A stretch of DNA of 64,000 nucleotides, taken from positions 434,001 through 498,000 of the forward strand of contig NZ_JAPLET010000015.1 in NCBI RefSeq assembly GCF_026391055.1, written 5' to 3'. Positions within the stretch are counted from its first letter, which is position 1. Each line of letters starts with the position of its first letter. The notes under the pieces were generated by a model. That model was given only the letters and a program-made list of their open reading frames with translations. It was not told the DNA's origin and searched no databases. The stretch comes from Spirosoma sp. GTDB taxonomy: Bacteria; Bacteroidota; Bacteroidia; Cytophagales; Spirosomataceae. Positions 33,789 through 42,218 of the stretch are shown here, piece by piece. Made by a program: the position numbers and the translations under genes.

Positions 33789-36329
33789 CTATTGACTCTT
33801 CAGAACATCTACCGGATTTGCCCTCGCGGCCTTCACCGTCTGCGAGCCGATCATAATGAAGGCGATCAGCAATACCACCAGCAAGCCCATGAATAACTCG
33901 GCAATCTGCACGGGGGTATGATACGGGAAATGGGTGAGCACAGCGTTTTCAAAGAACAAATAGCTGACGGGTAGCGCGATAAGGGCCGATATCGACAGTA
34001 GCAGGAGGAAACCACGGCTCAACAAGAAGATAAGGTTGACAGAGCTTGCTCCCATTACCTTGCGGATACTGATTTCTTTCAGTCTGGTTTCGGTTGAGTA
34101 GGCCACCATACCGAACAAGCCCATCGAAGCAATCGAAATGGCAAGGAAGGAAAGGAAGCCAATGATCTTGATAATCGCAGAAAATTCACTGTAGGCATCC
34201 TGAATTTCCTGATCATAGAACTTGGCCTGAAAAGGATGAACACGGTCGATCTTTTTCCAGGCCGACTCAATCCTGGTCATGGATGCCAGCAGATCAGTAC
34301 TTTGTATTTTGGCATTGATAATGGCCCTATCGCCGGGTGTCCAGCTCATGAAAGCTACCGGCCCGACGAGGTTGTCGATCTTGCCATAGTGAAAGTCTTT
34401 CATAACCCCCACAATGGTCATCCGGCGTGTTCCGCTGAAATTGCTGAATGTGATCTCCTGCCCGATCGCTTTTTTGGGGTCGTTGTTAGCAATGTTAAAT
34501 CGTTTTAAAACTTGCTGATTAACGATTACTTCGCTGGCGGCTTCGGCTGTTGTGGGCCTTGTTTTAAAATTACCCCCGGCAATGAGTTTGTATTCATGCA
34601 GATCCAGGTAGTTTTCGTCGACGTTGTTCGTCAGCACCAGCGCCGAGTCGCGCGAATCGACATATTTCATGTAGCCGCCCCAGGCATTGCCGACGCTGGT
34701 GATAATCAGTGACCGCGACAGCGCCGTTACTTCCGGCATCTCGCCAAGGTATTTCAGAAATGCATCGGGTTTATTACCCTGCATGTTTATATTCAGAATG
34801 TTCTGGGTGTTGAATCCCAAGTCGAATTTCAGGATATTTTTATACTGCACATAGCCAATGGCGGTTGTTGTGATAAAGATCAGTGTGAGCGTGTATTGAA
34901 TGACCACCAGAGCCTGTCGGAGTGTTGCGTGTTTGAACACGTTTATTGACAGGAACGATGGTGATATTCCGCCGACGAGGCTACGGGTGGACACGTTCCT
35001 GAGTGCATTGATCGCGCTGACTCTCGAAAAGAACAGGGCGGGCATGATGCCGGCAATAACCCCTACGGTAACGGAGAAGACGACGAAGGCGATGATCATA
35101 GCCGGACTAAGTTCGAGCTTCACTGTGCGCTGCAACTCCGGAGCCAGGTTAATCAGCTGCGGCCGCAATAGGAGAAAGATAAAGTAGGAAAGAACGAGGG
35201 CCGCCAGGGATATCATGACGGCTTCAACCAGAAACTGCTGCCATACCTGACGCTTGTCGGCACCAATCGCTTTGCGAAGCCCTACTTCCTTGAATCGGCG
35301 CATGGCGCGTGCCATCGACAGGTTGGTATAATTGAAACACGCCGACAGGATCACAACGAGGGCAAGCCCGCCGAGTATCCAAAGCACCGTCGGTGGCATG
35401 TGTGGCCCTCCAACGCCAGACCCCCCTTCGGCTTGACGGAGGCTTTCTCCGACCACGACACTGTATAAAGGCATTAGCTCAAGCTGGGTCTTCGTGTTTT
35501 CGTCGGCGCGATTTTCCTCCCTGGCAACGGCGTCGAGCTGCGACTGGATTGATGCTATATTGGCAGTCTCGGGCAGTAGGAGGTATACGGAGTTCGACGG
35601 CATACTTGCCCATTTCTCGAAGTTATTTCGGTTGAGCTGCTCGGCCGTTGACAGCGATACCAGGGCTTCGAAATGAATATGCGAAAAGAAGGGAACGTCC
35701 TTCATGACACCGGTCACCTGATACGAGAGCGTATCGAATTTGATCGCCTTGCCGAGTGCTGATTCATTGCCGAACAGCTTTTTGGCTGCCGTCTCTGTAA
35801 GAACGATCGAGTACGGATCTTTCAGCGCTGTTTCGGGATTGCCTTCTAACATCGGAAACGTGAAAATCCTGAATACAGACGGCTCCGCCCAGAAACCCTT
35901 GATCGGAATAATGGAAGAGCCAACCTGTGCGTCCTGCGAAAAGTCGTTGTGTAGAATGGTCACGTCCGCACCTGCGTACCGGTCAATGCCGGTCACCTTC
36001 TGCCGAATAAGCTTCCCGATCTTTAACGAAGTAGTGGCAAACTTGGCTCCGGGCCGCGTTCGGTCGGGCCGCGTTCGGTCGGGCCGAGCGCGGCCTGGAT
36101 TTGACTGACCGGCCTGACGTTCTTCCTGATTGGAGGTTTGTATGCTGGTAATGCGGTAGATCCGCTCCCCATTCTGGTGGAATCTGTCGTACGAATGCAG
36201 GTCGAGCATGAACGCGATCAGCAATAGCCCAACAGACATGCTAATGGCAAGGCCAACAATATTGATGGACGAGAACAGCTTGTTACGCATTAGGTTGCGA
36301 CTCGATGTTTTGATATAGCTTCCGATCAT
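33789..36329 (-). CDS. Large FtsX-type ABC permease 2 with a 15-bp coding repeat
   Basis: 846 residues, about 45 longer than its neighbours. Part of the excess is an Arg/Pro/Thr insert (GRARPDRTRPDRTRPG) at about residues 78-93, early in the first periplasmic domain, encoded by three 15-bp units. Family marks are FKEVGLRKAIGADKRQV in the first half and LKEISIRKVMGASSVNL in the second. The tail is NPVDVLKSQ rather than NPVKSLRSE, so it belongs to a distinct sub-lineage. It follows the 98-residue gene by 52 bp and permease 3 beyond that, so it is probably the last gene of that operon. Confidence 0.9.
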   Translation of the reverse strand: MIGSYIKTSSRNLMRNKLFSSINIVGLAISMSVGLLLIAFMLDLHSYDRFHQNGERIYRITSIQTSNQEERQAGQSNPGRARPDRTRPDRTRPGAKFATTSLKIGKLIRQKVTGIDRYAGADVTILHNDFSQDAQVGSSIIPIKGFWAEPSVFRIFTFPMLEGNPETALKDPYSIVLTETAAKKLFGNESALGKAIKFDTLSYQVTGVMKDVPFFSHIHFEALVSLSTAEQLNRNNFEKWASMPSNSVYLLLPETANIASIQSQLDAVAREENRADENTKTQLELMPLYSVVVGESLRQAEGGSGVGGPHMPPTVLWILGGLALVVILSACFNYTNLSMARAMRRFKEVGLRKAIGADKRQVWQQFLVEAVMISLAALVLSYFIFLLLRPQLINLAPELQRTVKLELSPAMIIAFVVFSVTVGVIAGIMPALFFSRVSAINALRNVSTRSLVGGISPSFLSINVFKHATLRQALVVIQYTLTLIFITTTAIGYVQYKNILKFDLGFNTQNILNINMQGNKPDAFLKYLGEMPEVTALSRSLIITSVGNAWGGYMKYVDSRDSALVLTNNVDENYLDLHEYKLIAGGNFKTRPTTAEAASEVIVNQQVLKRFNIANNDPKKAIGQEITFSNFSGTRRMTIVGVMKDFHYGKIDNLVGPVAFMSWTPGDRAIINAKIQSTDLLASMTRIESAWKKIDRVHPFQAKFYDQEIQDAYSEFSAIIKIIGFLSFLAISIASMGLFGMVAYSTETRLKEISIRKVMGASSVNLIFLLSRGFLLLLSISALIALPVSYLFFENAVLTHFPYHTPVQIAELFMGLLVVLLIAFIMIGSQTVKAARANPVDVLKSQ
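36051..36095. repeat. 15-bp tandem repeat inside permease 2
   Basis: GGGCCGCGTTCGGTC occurs at 36051-36065 and 36066-36080, with a degenerate third unit at 36081-36095. It is in frame and encodes DRTRP-like pentapeptides. Confidence 0.85.
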
Positions 36330-36381
36330 GGGCCGGTCGATAAAAAGGGTAGCGATGTAAGGAATGGCTTACGAAAGTGGC

Positions 36382-36678
36382 CTAGAGTGAGGCTCGCAGA
36401 AGGGTTCGCTGTTTGGCTAAATCTTCTTTTTTGACAAAGGTGATGGGGACAAAGTCATCGGTTGGAGAGCCAATGTAGTAGAGTGTCCAGTCGCGGTCAT
36501 ACTCGGCCAGCAGTTGCCGGATGCACTCAACCCGGTCGAAAGTGGGCACGCGGCAGTCGCCCCAGTAGAACAGCTCGACCCGATAATGCAGGGCCTGCTT
36601 TTGCCCGTTGATGGTTACGTCGATTTCGATGTCCTGCTTACCGGGCAGCGAAGAGATGGGTATAGCGATGTACGACAT
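36382..36678 (-). CDS. Unrecognised 98-residue protein between two permease genes
   Basis: A small soluble protein: MSYIAIPISSLPGK, a beta-rich first half (DIEIDVTINGQKQALHYRVEL), then FDRVECIRQLLAEYDRDW and a Lys-rich end. There is no signal peptide or membrane helix. It is spaced 30 bp after permease 3 and 52 bp before permease 2, so all three genes are probably co-transcribed from the sigma-54-like promoter at 39143. I recognise no family. A cytoplasmic accessory role beside the permeases is possible but unsupported. Confidence 0.65.
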   Translation of the reverse strand: MSYIAIPISSLPGKQDIEIDVTINGQKQALHYRVELFYWGDCRVPTFDRVECIRQLLAEYDRDWTLYYIGSPTDDFVPITFVKKEDLAKQRTLLRASL

Positions 36679-36708
36679 AGTTTTAGGGAAAGGATATAGC
36701 TATTAATT

Positions 36709-39096
36709 TTATTCATTTCGAAGACTATTCACCGGGTTGGTCAGTGCCGTACGGTACGTTCGCCAGCCAATGGTGAGGCCACCCAGCAGGAGCATCGTGC
36801 CGAAGCAAACACTTAATAGCCCAATACCCACCGTAATGTGATACGCAAACGTCATCAGGAGAAAGCTGCCCGCCAGATAGCCCAGGGGAAGAGCAATGGC
36901 CCCGGCAATAAGCAAAAGCTTCAGGAAATCCCATGACAGCAGCCAGACCACCTGACCAACATTGGCACCCATCACTTTACGAACGCCCACCTCTTTGGTG
37001 CGCAGGGCTGTGGTGTAGGTCACCATCCCCAGTAAACCCAGGCAGGCAATCGACATGGCTAATGCGAGGAGAAGGCCCATAAAGTTCAGATCGTCGGCAC
37101 TGCTATGTCGATTGTTCAGAAAATCTTCATACCAAACGCCGGTGAAGGGTTCGTAAGGATTCAACCGTTTCCAGATGCGGGCAATGTCAGCCCGGACAGC
37201 TTCGGGGTTGCCACCCGTAATGCTCACGTTAAGATACCGAAAACCGGCAGGTTGGTATCGTACCATCAATGGCCTGATTTTTATAGCCATCGACGCAGCA
37301 TTGAAGTCTTTCAATACCCCCAATACCCGAACGTCGGTGCCATCGTTCAGCCAGAGGGTTTGTCCAACGGCGGCCGCCGGTTCGCCCAGTTTAAAGACGC
37401 GCACCGCTTCTTCGTTGATCAGGACGAACCGACCGGCAGAATCGGCCACGGATACCGGCAGATTTTGGCCCGCCAGAAGGGTTAGGCCTACTGTGGGCAC
37501 TAAGTTGACGTTGGCGGAAAAAACGTCTGCTGCCGATGAATCGCCCCCGGTCCGCTGCCGCCGAACCATCTGCTGGCTACCGCCATAACTGCCAAACAGA
37601 GCCGACGTGGCAGCTACCCGGTTTACACCTGCCAGCTTATTGATCTCGTCGGTCAGTTGCCCGGATGGAAGGCCATTGAGGGGAATAGAGAGTACGCCCT
37701 CGCGCTGAAATCCATAGTTGGCTGTACTCATGTAGTGCTGTTGCCGGGCCAGAGCCAGCAGAACAATCATGGCCAACAGGGAGATTGAGAACTGAGCCAC
37801 AATCAACGATTTGCGAAGGCTGAGGCCCCGAAACACGCGCAGACCCGTCTGGCTGCGGAGTACCTGTGCTGGTTCAAACCCTGATAGTACCCGCGCGGGC
37901 AGTAGTCCGGCCAGTAAACCCGTTACAATACTAAACGAAGCGAAGACTAGCCATACGGTACTGTTATTTTCCCACTCCACCCCGCCTATTAACCACTGCT
38001 GCACAAACGGCATGGGTTTTACAAACTGGAGCATACCATAGGCCAACCCTAAACCTAGTAGCGATAAAATTACGGATTCTGCCATGAACTGCCCCATTAA
38101 CTGCCAGCGTAGCGCCCCGGATACTTTTCGAATCCCTACCTCACGGGCACGACTCAGTGATCGCGCCAGGGTGAGATTGATGTAATTGAATACGGCCAGC
38201 AACAAGGTGAGCAGCCCTACCCCTAACTCGGTCTCCAACTTCCCGGCTGTAGGTTCGTAGGTTGAGTTTATCAGATCCTCACGCGGGGGCGAAAGCTGCG
38301 TTAGGGCCTGACTACGGAACGTGTACCCTTTTTCAGTTGCCAATCGTAGTCCCTTCGTGGATCGGCTGGCTAATCCCGGTAGCACACTGTTAAGCGTTTC
38401 GGCCCGCGTGCCGGGCTTTAGCAATACATACGTATAGGTGCGCGTGTAGCCATTGGCGTACTGCTTCCAATCGACCAGTGCCTGTCGCCAGGCCGGGCTG
38501 GACAAGGTCGCCATTGACACGACCATGTCGAAGTCGAGATGAGATTTGGCTGGGTTTTGGGCAAAAACACCCGTTATGGTGAGAGCACCAAACTCCGAGT
38601 GCTCCATGATTTTGCCAATGGGATTGCTCGTACCAAAGAATCGCTGGGCCGTTTGCTGAGTAAGCACAACGGTTTGAGGAGCCAGGGCCGCCTGGCCAAC
38701 GGCAAGCTTAAAACCGAAAATTAGGAAAAAACCTGGGTCAACTGTACTAAATACCACGGGTAACTGCTTGCCGTTGGCCGTTACCTCGCCGTGGCTACGT
38801 ATAACGCGGGTGGCAGCCTCCACAAAAGGGTAATTCCTCACCAGTGCATCGGCCACAGGCAGGGGAGTCGTGGCAAAGCTCAGTATATCATTGGTTTGAG
38901 TCGTTGCATCAGTAATGATACGATACGTTCGGTCGCGGTTGGGGTGAAACGAGTCGTAGTCGAACGCCCCTTTGATGTCGATCATCGCCAGCAAACTGAC
39001 CAGCATGCCCGATGCCAGGCCAAAGACGTTGATGAATGAAAACAGCTTATGTTTCCATAAATTCCGAATGGCAGTTTTAAGGTAATTTTGCAGCAT
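36709..39096 (-). CDS. Large FtsX-type ABC permease 3
   Basis: About 795 residues from the ATG at 39096 (MLQNYLKTAIRNLW). The GTG at 39114 lies inside a hairpin and adds six atypical residues. The two-FtsX layout has RAREVGIRKVSGALRWQL and TKEVGVRKVMGANVGQV as half-signatures and the tail NPVNSLRNE. Just upstream, in order away from the gene, are a 22-bp-arm hairpin abutting the ATG, a sigma-54-like element and paired TGTCCG palindromes. It heads an operon with the 98-residue gene and permease 2. Confidence 0.92.
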   Translation of the reverse strand: MLQNYLKTAIRNLWKHKLFSFINVFGLASGMLVSLLAMIDIKGAFDYDSFHPNRDRTYRIITDATTQTNDILSFATTPLPVADALVRNYPFVEAATRVIRSHGEVTANGKQLPVVFSTVDPGFFLIFGFKLAVGQAALAPQTVVLTQQTAQRFFGTSNPIGKIMEHSEFGALTITGVFAQNPAKSHLDFDMVVSMATLSSPAWRQALVDWKQYANGYTRTYTYVLLKPGTRAETLNSVLPGLASRSTKGLRLATEKGYTFRSQALTQLSPPREDLINSTYEPTAGKLETELGVGLLTLLLAVFNYINLTLARSLSRAREVGIRKVSGALRWQLMGQFMAESVILSLLGLGLAYGMLQFVKPMPFVQQWLIGGVEWENNSTVWLVFASFSIVTGLLAGLLPARVLSGFEPAQVLRSQTGLRVFRGLSLRKSLIVAQFSISLLAMIVLLALARQQHYMSTANYGFQREGVLSIPLNGLPSGQLTDEINKLAGVNRVAATSALFGSYGGSQQMVRRQRTGGDSSAADVFSANVNLVPTVGLTLLAGQNLPVSVADSAGRFVLINEEAVRVFKLGEPAAAVGQTLWLNDGTDVRVLGVLKDFNAASMAIKIRPLMVRYQPAGFRYLNVSITGGNPEAVRADIARIWKRLNPYEPFTGVWYEDFLNNRHSSADDLNFMGLLLALAMSIACLGLLGMVTYTTALRTKEVGVRKVMGANVGQVVWLLSWDFLKLLLIAGAIALPLGYLAGSFLLMTFAYHITVGIGLLSVCFGTMLLLGGLTIGWRTYRTALTNPVNSLRNE

Positions 39097-39144
39097 GGGC
39101 GGTTCTATAAACACGCAAGGGATTGCGTGTTTATAGAACCGCCC
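39097..39144 (-). repeat. Perfect 22-bp-arm hairpin abutting the start codon of permease 3
   Basis: Arms 39097-39118 and 39123-39144 are exact complements with a GGGA loop (core GCAAGGGATTGC). The inner end touches the ATG at 39096. The same core recurs in the hairpin at 54150-54175. If transcribed, it would fold immediately before the start codon. Confidence 0.85.
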
Positions 39145-39157
39145 AAATGTTGTACCA
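39143..39157 (-). promoter_or_regulatory. Sigma-54-like -24/-12 promoter of permease 3
   Basis: On the minus strand the sequence reads TGGTACA-ACAT-TTGG, close to the TGGCACR-N4-TTGCW consensus, with GG and G at the right 11-bp phase. The C of the -12 GC is G. Its position relative to the upstream palindromes matches three other loci in the window. Confidence 0.65.
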
Positions 39158-39211
39158 TTAAGTATAATCGATTGCTAGTCAGTTGATTGAAGGATGTTCC
39201 TGAACGTGCAT

Positions 39212-39248
39212 TGTCCGGTATCGGACAATGCACGTTCAGGAACGGACA
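39212..39248 (-). promoter_or_regulatory. Paired TGTCCG-N4-CGGACA operators upstream of permease 3
   Basis: The proximal site 39212-39227 is a perfect TGTCCG-GTAT-CGGACA, centred 64.5 bp from the -24 GG. The distal site 39233-39248 (CGTTCA-GGAA-CGGACA) is 21 bp further. The proximal site is the centre of a larger 48-bp perfect palindrome (39196-39243, GTAT loop). Confidence 0.75.
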
Positions 39249-39297
39249 GGCGAATTTATAGTGTGATAAACCATCCACCAGAACGGTAAAAGATCCA

Positions 39298-40470
39298 TCA
39301 ATTAGGCAGCTTAATCGCCCGTTCGTCCAGCGTTTTCATGATGTGGTTTACGAGGGTTGTAATTCGGGAGGCTGTTCGGCGGTCACATTCATTGGATAGC
39401 ACAATGATACCCATATTCAACTCGGGGTAATTGACGCAGAGGCTGCTGAAACCGGGTAGGTTACCATCCTGCCAGATCACCCGTTGTCCCGCTAGTTGAA
39501 TCATCTGCCAGTTTAATCCTGCCGAATACCCGTTTTCGTTTCCCCACGTTAGCTGATGAGCCAGTCGAGCCGCGTCTGCCTGTTCGGCAACATTCCATTG
39601 AATGTAGTTCAGCATATCGGCTACGGTCGATTTCAGGGCACTTGCCCCCTGAAGCTGGTCGGGGCTGTCCGGCATCTGAACACCATCGCAATTGTACCCT
39701 TTCACGAAACGATGCTGATCGGTAGCCGTCAATGTGATTTTTGTGTCAATCATCGCCAGCGGCTGGGTCAGTTTCAGCCGGACAAGCTCCTCGAACGGTC
39801 TGTCGTACACCTTTTCTAAAATATAACCCAGCAACTGCGCACCTGCGTTGGAGTACCTGAAGGTCGAACCGGGCGTGTTGTTGAGGGTAACCCTATGGAG
39901 GTCGGCGTAAAAGTTGGCCTGGGTGTAGTCTCGCAGAAGTTCGGCTGCAATGGCTGATGAAGGCACGCTGGTGTTCACAAACGCTTCCGGCCGGTCTGGT
40001 AACAGAAACGGCAGTCCCGACCGGTGATTGATGAGGTGAACGAGCCGAATTGGTTGCCCCTGATAGGCCAGATTTGGGTAGCGGCCGGCCAGGTACATAC
40101 GGATATCGTCTCCTAATTTTACTTTTCCCTCCACCACCGCCTGGGCCAGCAACGCCCCCGTAAACGTCTTGGTGATGGACGCAAGTGGGTAAATTGTCTG
40201 GCTGTTCGGGAGTTGTTGCTGGTCTCTATCGACCGTGCCGTAGTTGTAGACGAACGTTTGCCCATCTTTAAGAATGCCAATAGATAACCCGACCGACTGC
40301 GGTGCTGCCATAAAGTGCTGAGCAGCCTGCTCAACCACAACGTCGACGGGTTGCTTCAGCGGATTATCCGTCGGGGCCTTTCTCAACAGCGTAGGCAGCA
40401 CCGGCGACTGTTTTGGGTAAACAAGGGCCGTTGGGAAAAGCAAAAGGGTGGAGATAAGCCAGGCATTCAT
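39298..40470 (-). CDS. Serine hydrolase, beta-lactamase class C/S12 family (a)
   Basis: About 390 residues from the ATG at 40470, which begins a signal peptide (MNAWLISTLLLFPTALV). The ATG at 40518 adds 16 charged residues and is less likely. Motif 1 is SITK (nucleophile Ser and Lys) and motif 2 is YSN (FRYSNAGAQLLG). The third motif, usually HxG before GxxGF, reads QDG (IWQDGNLPGF). The family includes esterases, DD-peptidases and beta-lactamases; the substrate is unknown. It has no TPR tail, unlike the two following homologs. It is separated from them by 224 bp with an inverted repeat, so it may be a separate unit. Confidence 0.88.
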   Translation of the reverse strand: MNAWLISTLLLFPTALVYPKQSPVLPTLLRKAPTDNPLKQPVDVVVEQAAQHFMAAPQSVGLSIGILKDGQTFVYNYGTVDRDQQQLPNSQTIYPLASITKTFTGALLAQAVVEGKVKLGDDIRMYLAGRYPNLAYQGQPIRLVHLINHRSGLPFLLPDRPEAFVNTSVPSSAIAAELLRDYTQANFYADLHRVTLNNTPGSTFRYSNAGAQLLGYILEKVYDRPFEELVRLKLTQPLAMIDTKITLTATDQHRFVKGYNCDGVQMPDSPDQLQGASALKSTVADMLNYIQWNVAEQADAARLAHQLTWGNENGYSAGLNWQMIQLAGQRVIWQDGNLPGFSSLCVNYPELNMGIIVLSNECDRRTASRITTLVNHIMKTLDERAIKLPN

Positions 40471-40572
40471 GGGCCGTCGTCTGGTTTGAGTTTTGTCAAT
40501 AGATGCACGTTTGAGCAAACAGGTTGCGTCAGTGACTGTCGCAAACAGCTAGATTGATAGTTTCGTGGTGTC

Positions 40573-40625
40573 AGTTTCTTAAAACCTACTGATAGACTAT
40601 CTGCCGAACGAGGTTTTGAGAAACT
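40573..40625. terminator. Inverted repeat between two serine-hydrolase genes
   Basis: AGTTTCTTAAAACCT (40573-40587) and AGGTTTTGAGAAACT (40611-40625) pair with one G-T. GGTGTCA/TGACATC sequences further out suggest a larger structure. It is probably the end of the sigma-factor operon transcript. Confidence 0.5.
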
Positions 40626-40694
40626 TCGCAGGTCAGTTTTGAGGAATTGACATCACAACACCACCAAAACGGGTCGCACGGACTGAACCTCGCC

Positions 40695-42173
40695 TTATTC
40701 TCCAGCCTTTTTTAAATACTCGATCGCGTTCGTATTCCCTGGGTTCAGCGCCAGCGATTGCCTATAATTTTTGATGGCTAACACCTTATTTCCAAGTCGA
40801 TCATAGGTTTCGGCTAAGCTGTCGTAGGTGTTGTATCCCTTTGGATAAAGACTGACGTTCAGCTTGAAAATCTCCAGTGCTTCGTTTAGTTTTCCCTGAC
40901 CGGCCAGCGTATAGCCCCAGATGTTTACGTACTCTTCGCTCAGAAATAACTCCGGGTGTTTTTTTCTGACGGCCTTCACAACGGCAAGAGCCTGGGCAAA
41001 ACCCTGTTTTTCTAGCTCGGCGTTGAGGGCCGTCAGGGCAGCTGGCTTACCGAACAACGCATCCATGATTTTACTGGATAGTTCGCCGAGTTGTCCCTGC
41101 GTTGATTGATCGGAGTTGTTGGCGAACAAAACAAGGGCCGTTTTTTGATCAGGATACAGGTCGCAATAACTGGCGAAGCCGAACGTACCGCCCGAGTGTT
41201 CGATCCGTCGCTTGCTGGCGATGGTTTTGTGCAGAAACCAGTTTAGGCCAAACGCCTGACTGTCGGGGCTGCCCCACGTAGGTTGATGGCTTATTTTTAC
41301 GGCCGGGTCTCGCTCTTCCAGCTGATAAGCGGCATACTTCAGTAAATCGGCTGCACTGTAGCGAAGGCCACCGGCTGCCTGCATGGCTTTCAGCGTAAAC
41401 GCGGGCATCTGGACGCCATTTCCACTGTAGCCTATTGCGAACAGATCCGCTGGTTGTGGCGAACCAAAGGTGCTCCGCATGGCGAGGGGCTGCTCAATCT
41501 GGGTGGCGATCAACTCTTCAAAAGGTTTCTGGTAGATTTTTTCCAGAATATACCCCAGCAATTGGGCCGCTACGTTGGAGTGACGGGGATTCTGGCCGGG
41601 TGCTGCCTGGAGGGTAACGTTGTGCAGGTCATTGAAAAAGTCCTGCCGCGTGTAGTTCTGTAATCTGTTCACAATCAGGAACGGAATGGAGTCGGGGTTC
41701 GCCTGCTTATAGGCGTCGGGTTTATCCGGGAAGTTATCCGGTAGCTCCGACGTCCAGTTGGTCAGGTTCACCAGCCGAATAGGCTGGCCCTTGAAAGCGA
41801 GGTTCGGGTAGTCGCCGTCGAGGTATTGGCGGATGTCGTCTTCGAGCCGGACGCGCTTGTCGACAACGGCCCGCGCCAGCAGCAGACCCCCAAACGTCTT
41901 GCTGATCGACCCGATTTCATAAATGGTCTGTTGCGTGGGTAACTCATGTTTGCCTTTCTCCGTCGTACCGAAATTATAGAACGATGTCTTCCCGTTCCGG
42001 ATAATCCCGATGGACAGGCCCACGTGCGACTTTTCCTGGACGAAGGCCGTTCCCAGTTGCTGAATAATGGTTGCGGGCTGGTTGCTGACGGTGGGTGAAT
42101 TACGTTGGCTGAAAACCTTGGCACCGGGTAACGTCAGTAAGCAGCAAGCGAAAAAGAAGCGTATGTTCATCAT
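40695..42173 (-). CDS. Serine hydrolase, S12 family, with TPR tail (b); motif-2 Tyr replaced
   Basis: A 492-residue protein with a signal peptide (FFFACCLLTLPGAKVFSQ). Motif 1 is SISK (GSISKTFGG) and motif 3 is HSG (IEHSGGTFGF). Motif 2, normally Y-S-N, is H-S-N (NPRHSNVAAQLLG), so the catalytic Tyr is His. The usual HTSGLP is also changed (NWTSELP). C-terminal TPR-like helices (about 400-490) contain YDSLAETYDRLGN and YRQSLALNPGNTNAIEYL. Activity is uncertain. The gene lies 45 bp downstream of homolog (c). Confidence 0.88.
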   Translation of the reverse strand: MMNIRFFFACCLLTLPGAKVFSQRNSPTVSNQPATIIQQLGTAFVQEKSHVGLSIGIIRNGKTSFYNFGTTEKGKHELPTQQTIYEIGSISKTFGGLLLARAVVDKRVRLEDDIRQYLDGDYPNLAFKGQPIRLVNLTNWTSELPDNFPDKPDAYKQANPDSIPFLIVNRLQNYTRQDFFNDLHNVTLQAAPGQNPRHSNVAAQLLGYILEKIYQKPFEELIATQIEQPLAMRSTFGSPQPADLFAIGYSGNGVQMPAFTLKAMQAAGGLRYSAADLLKYAAYQLEERDPAVKISHQPTWGSPDSQAFGLNWFLHKTIASKRRIEHSGGTFGFASYCDLYPDQKTALVLFANNSDQSTQGQLGELSSKIMDALFGKPAALTALNAELEKQGFAQALAVVKAVRKKHPELFLSEEYVNIWGYTLAGQGKLNEALEIFKLNVSLYPKGYNTYDSLAETYDRLGNKVLAIKNYRQSLALNPGNTNAIEYLKKAGE

Positions 42174-42218
42174 TGAGAGTACGTCGGATATAAAAACAAA
42201 GGGTGTAGGTTGTGGCGA

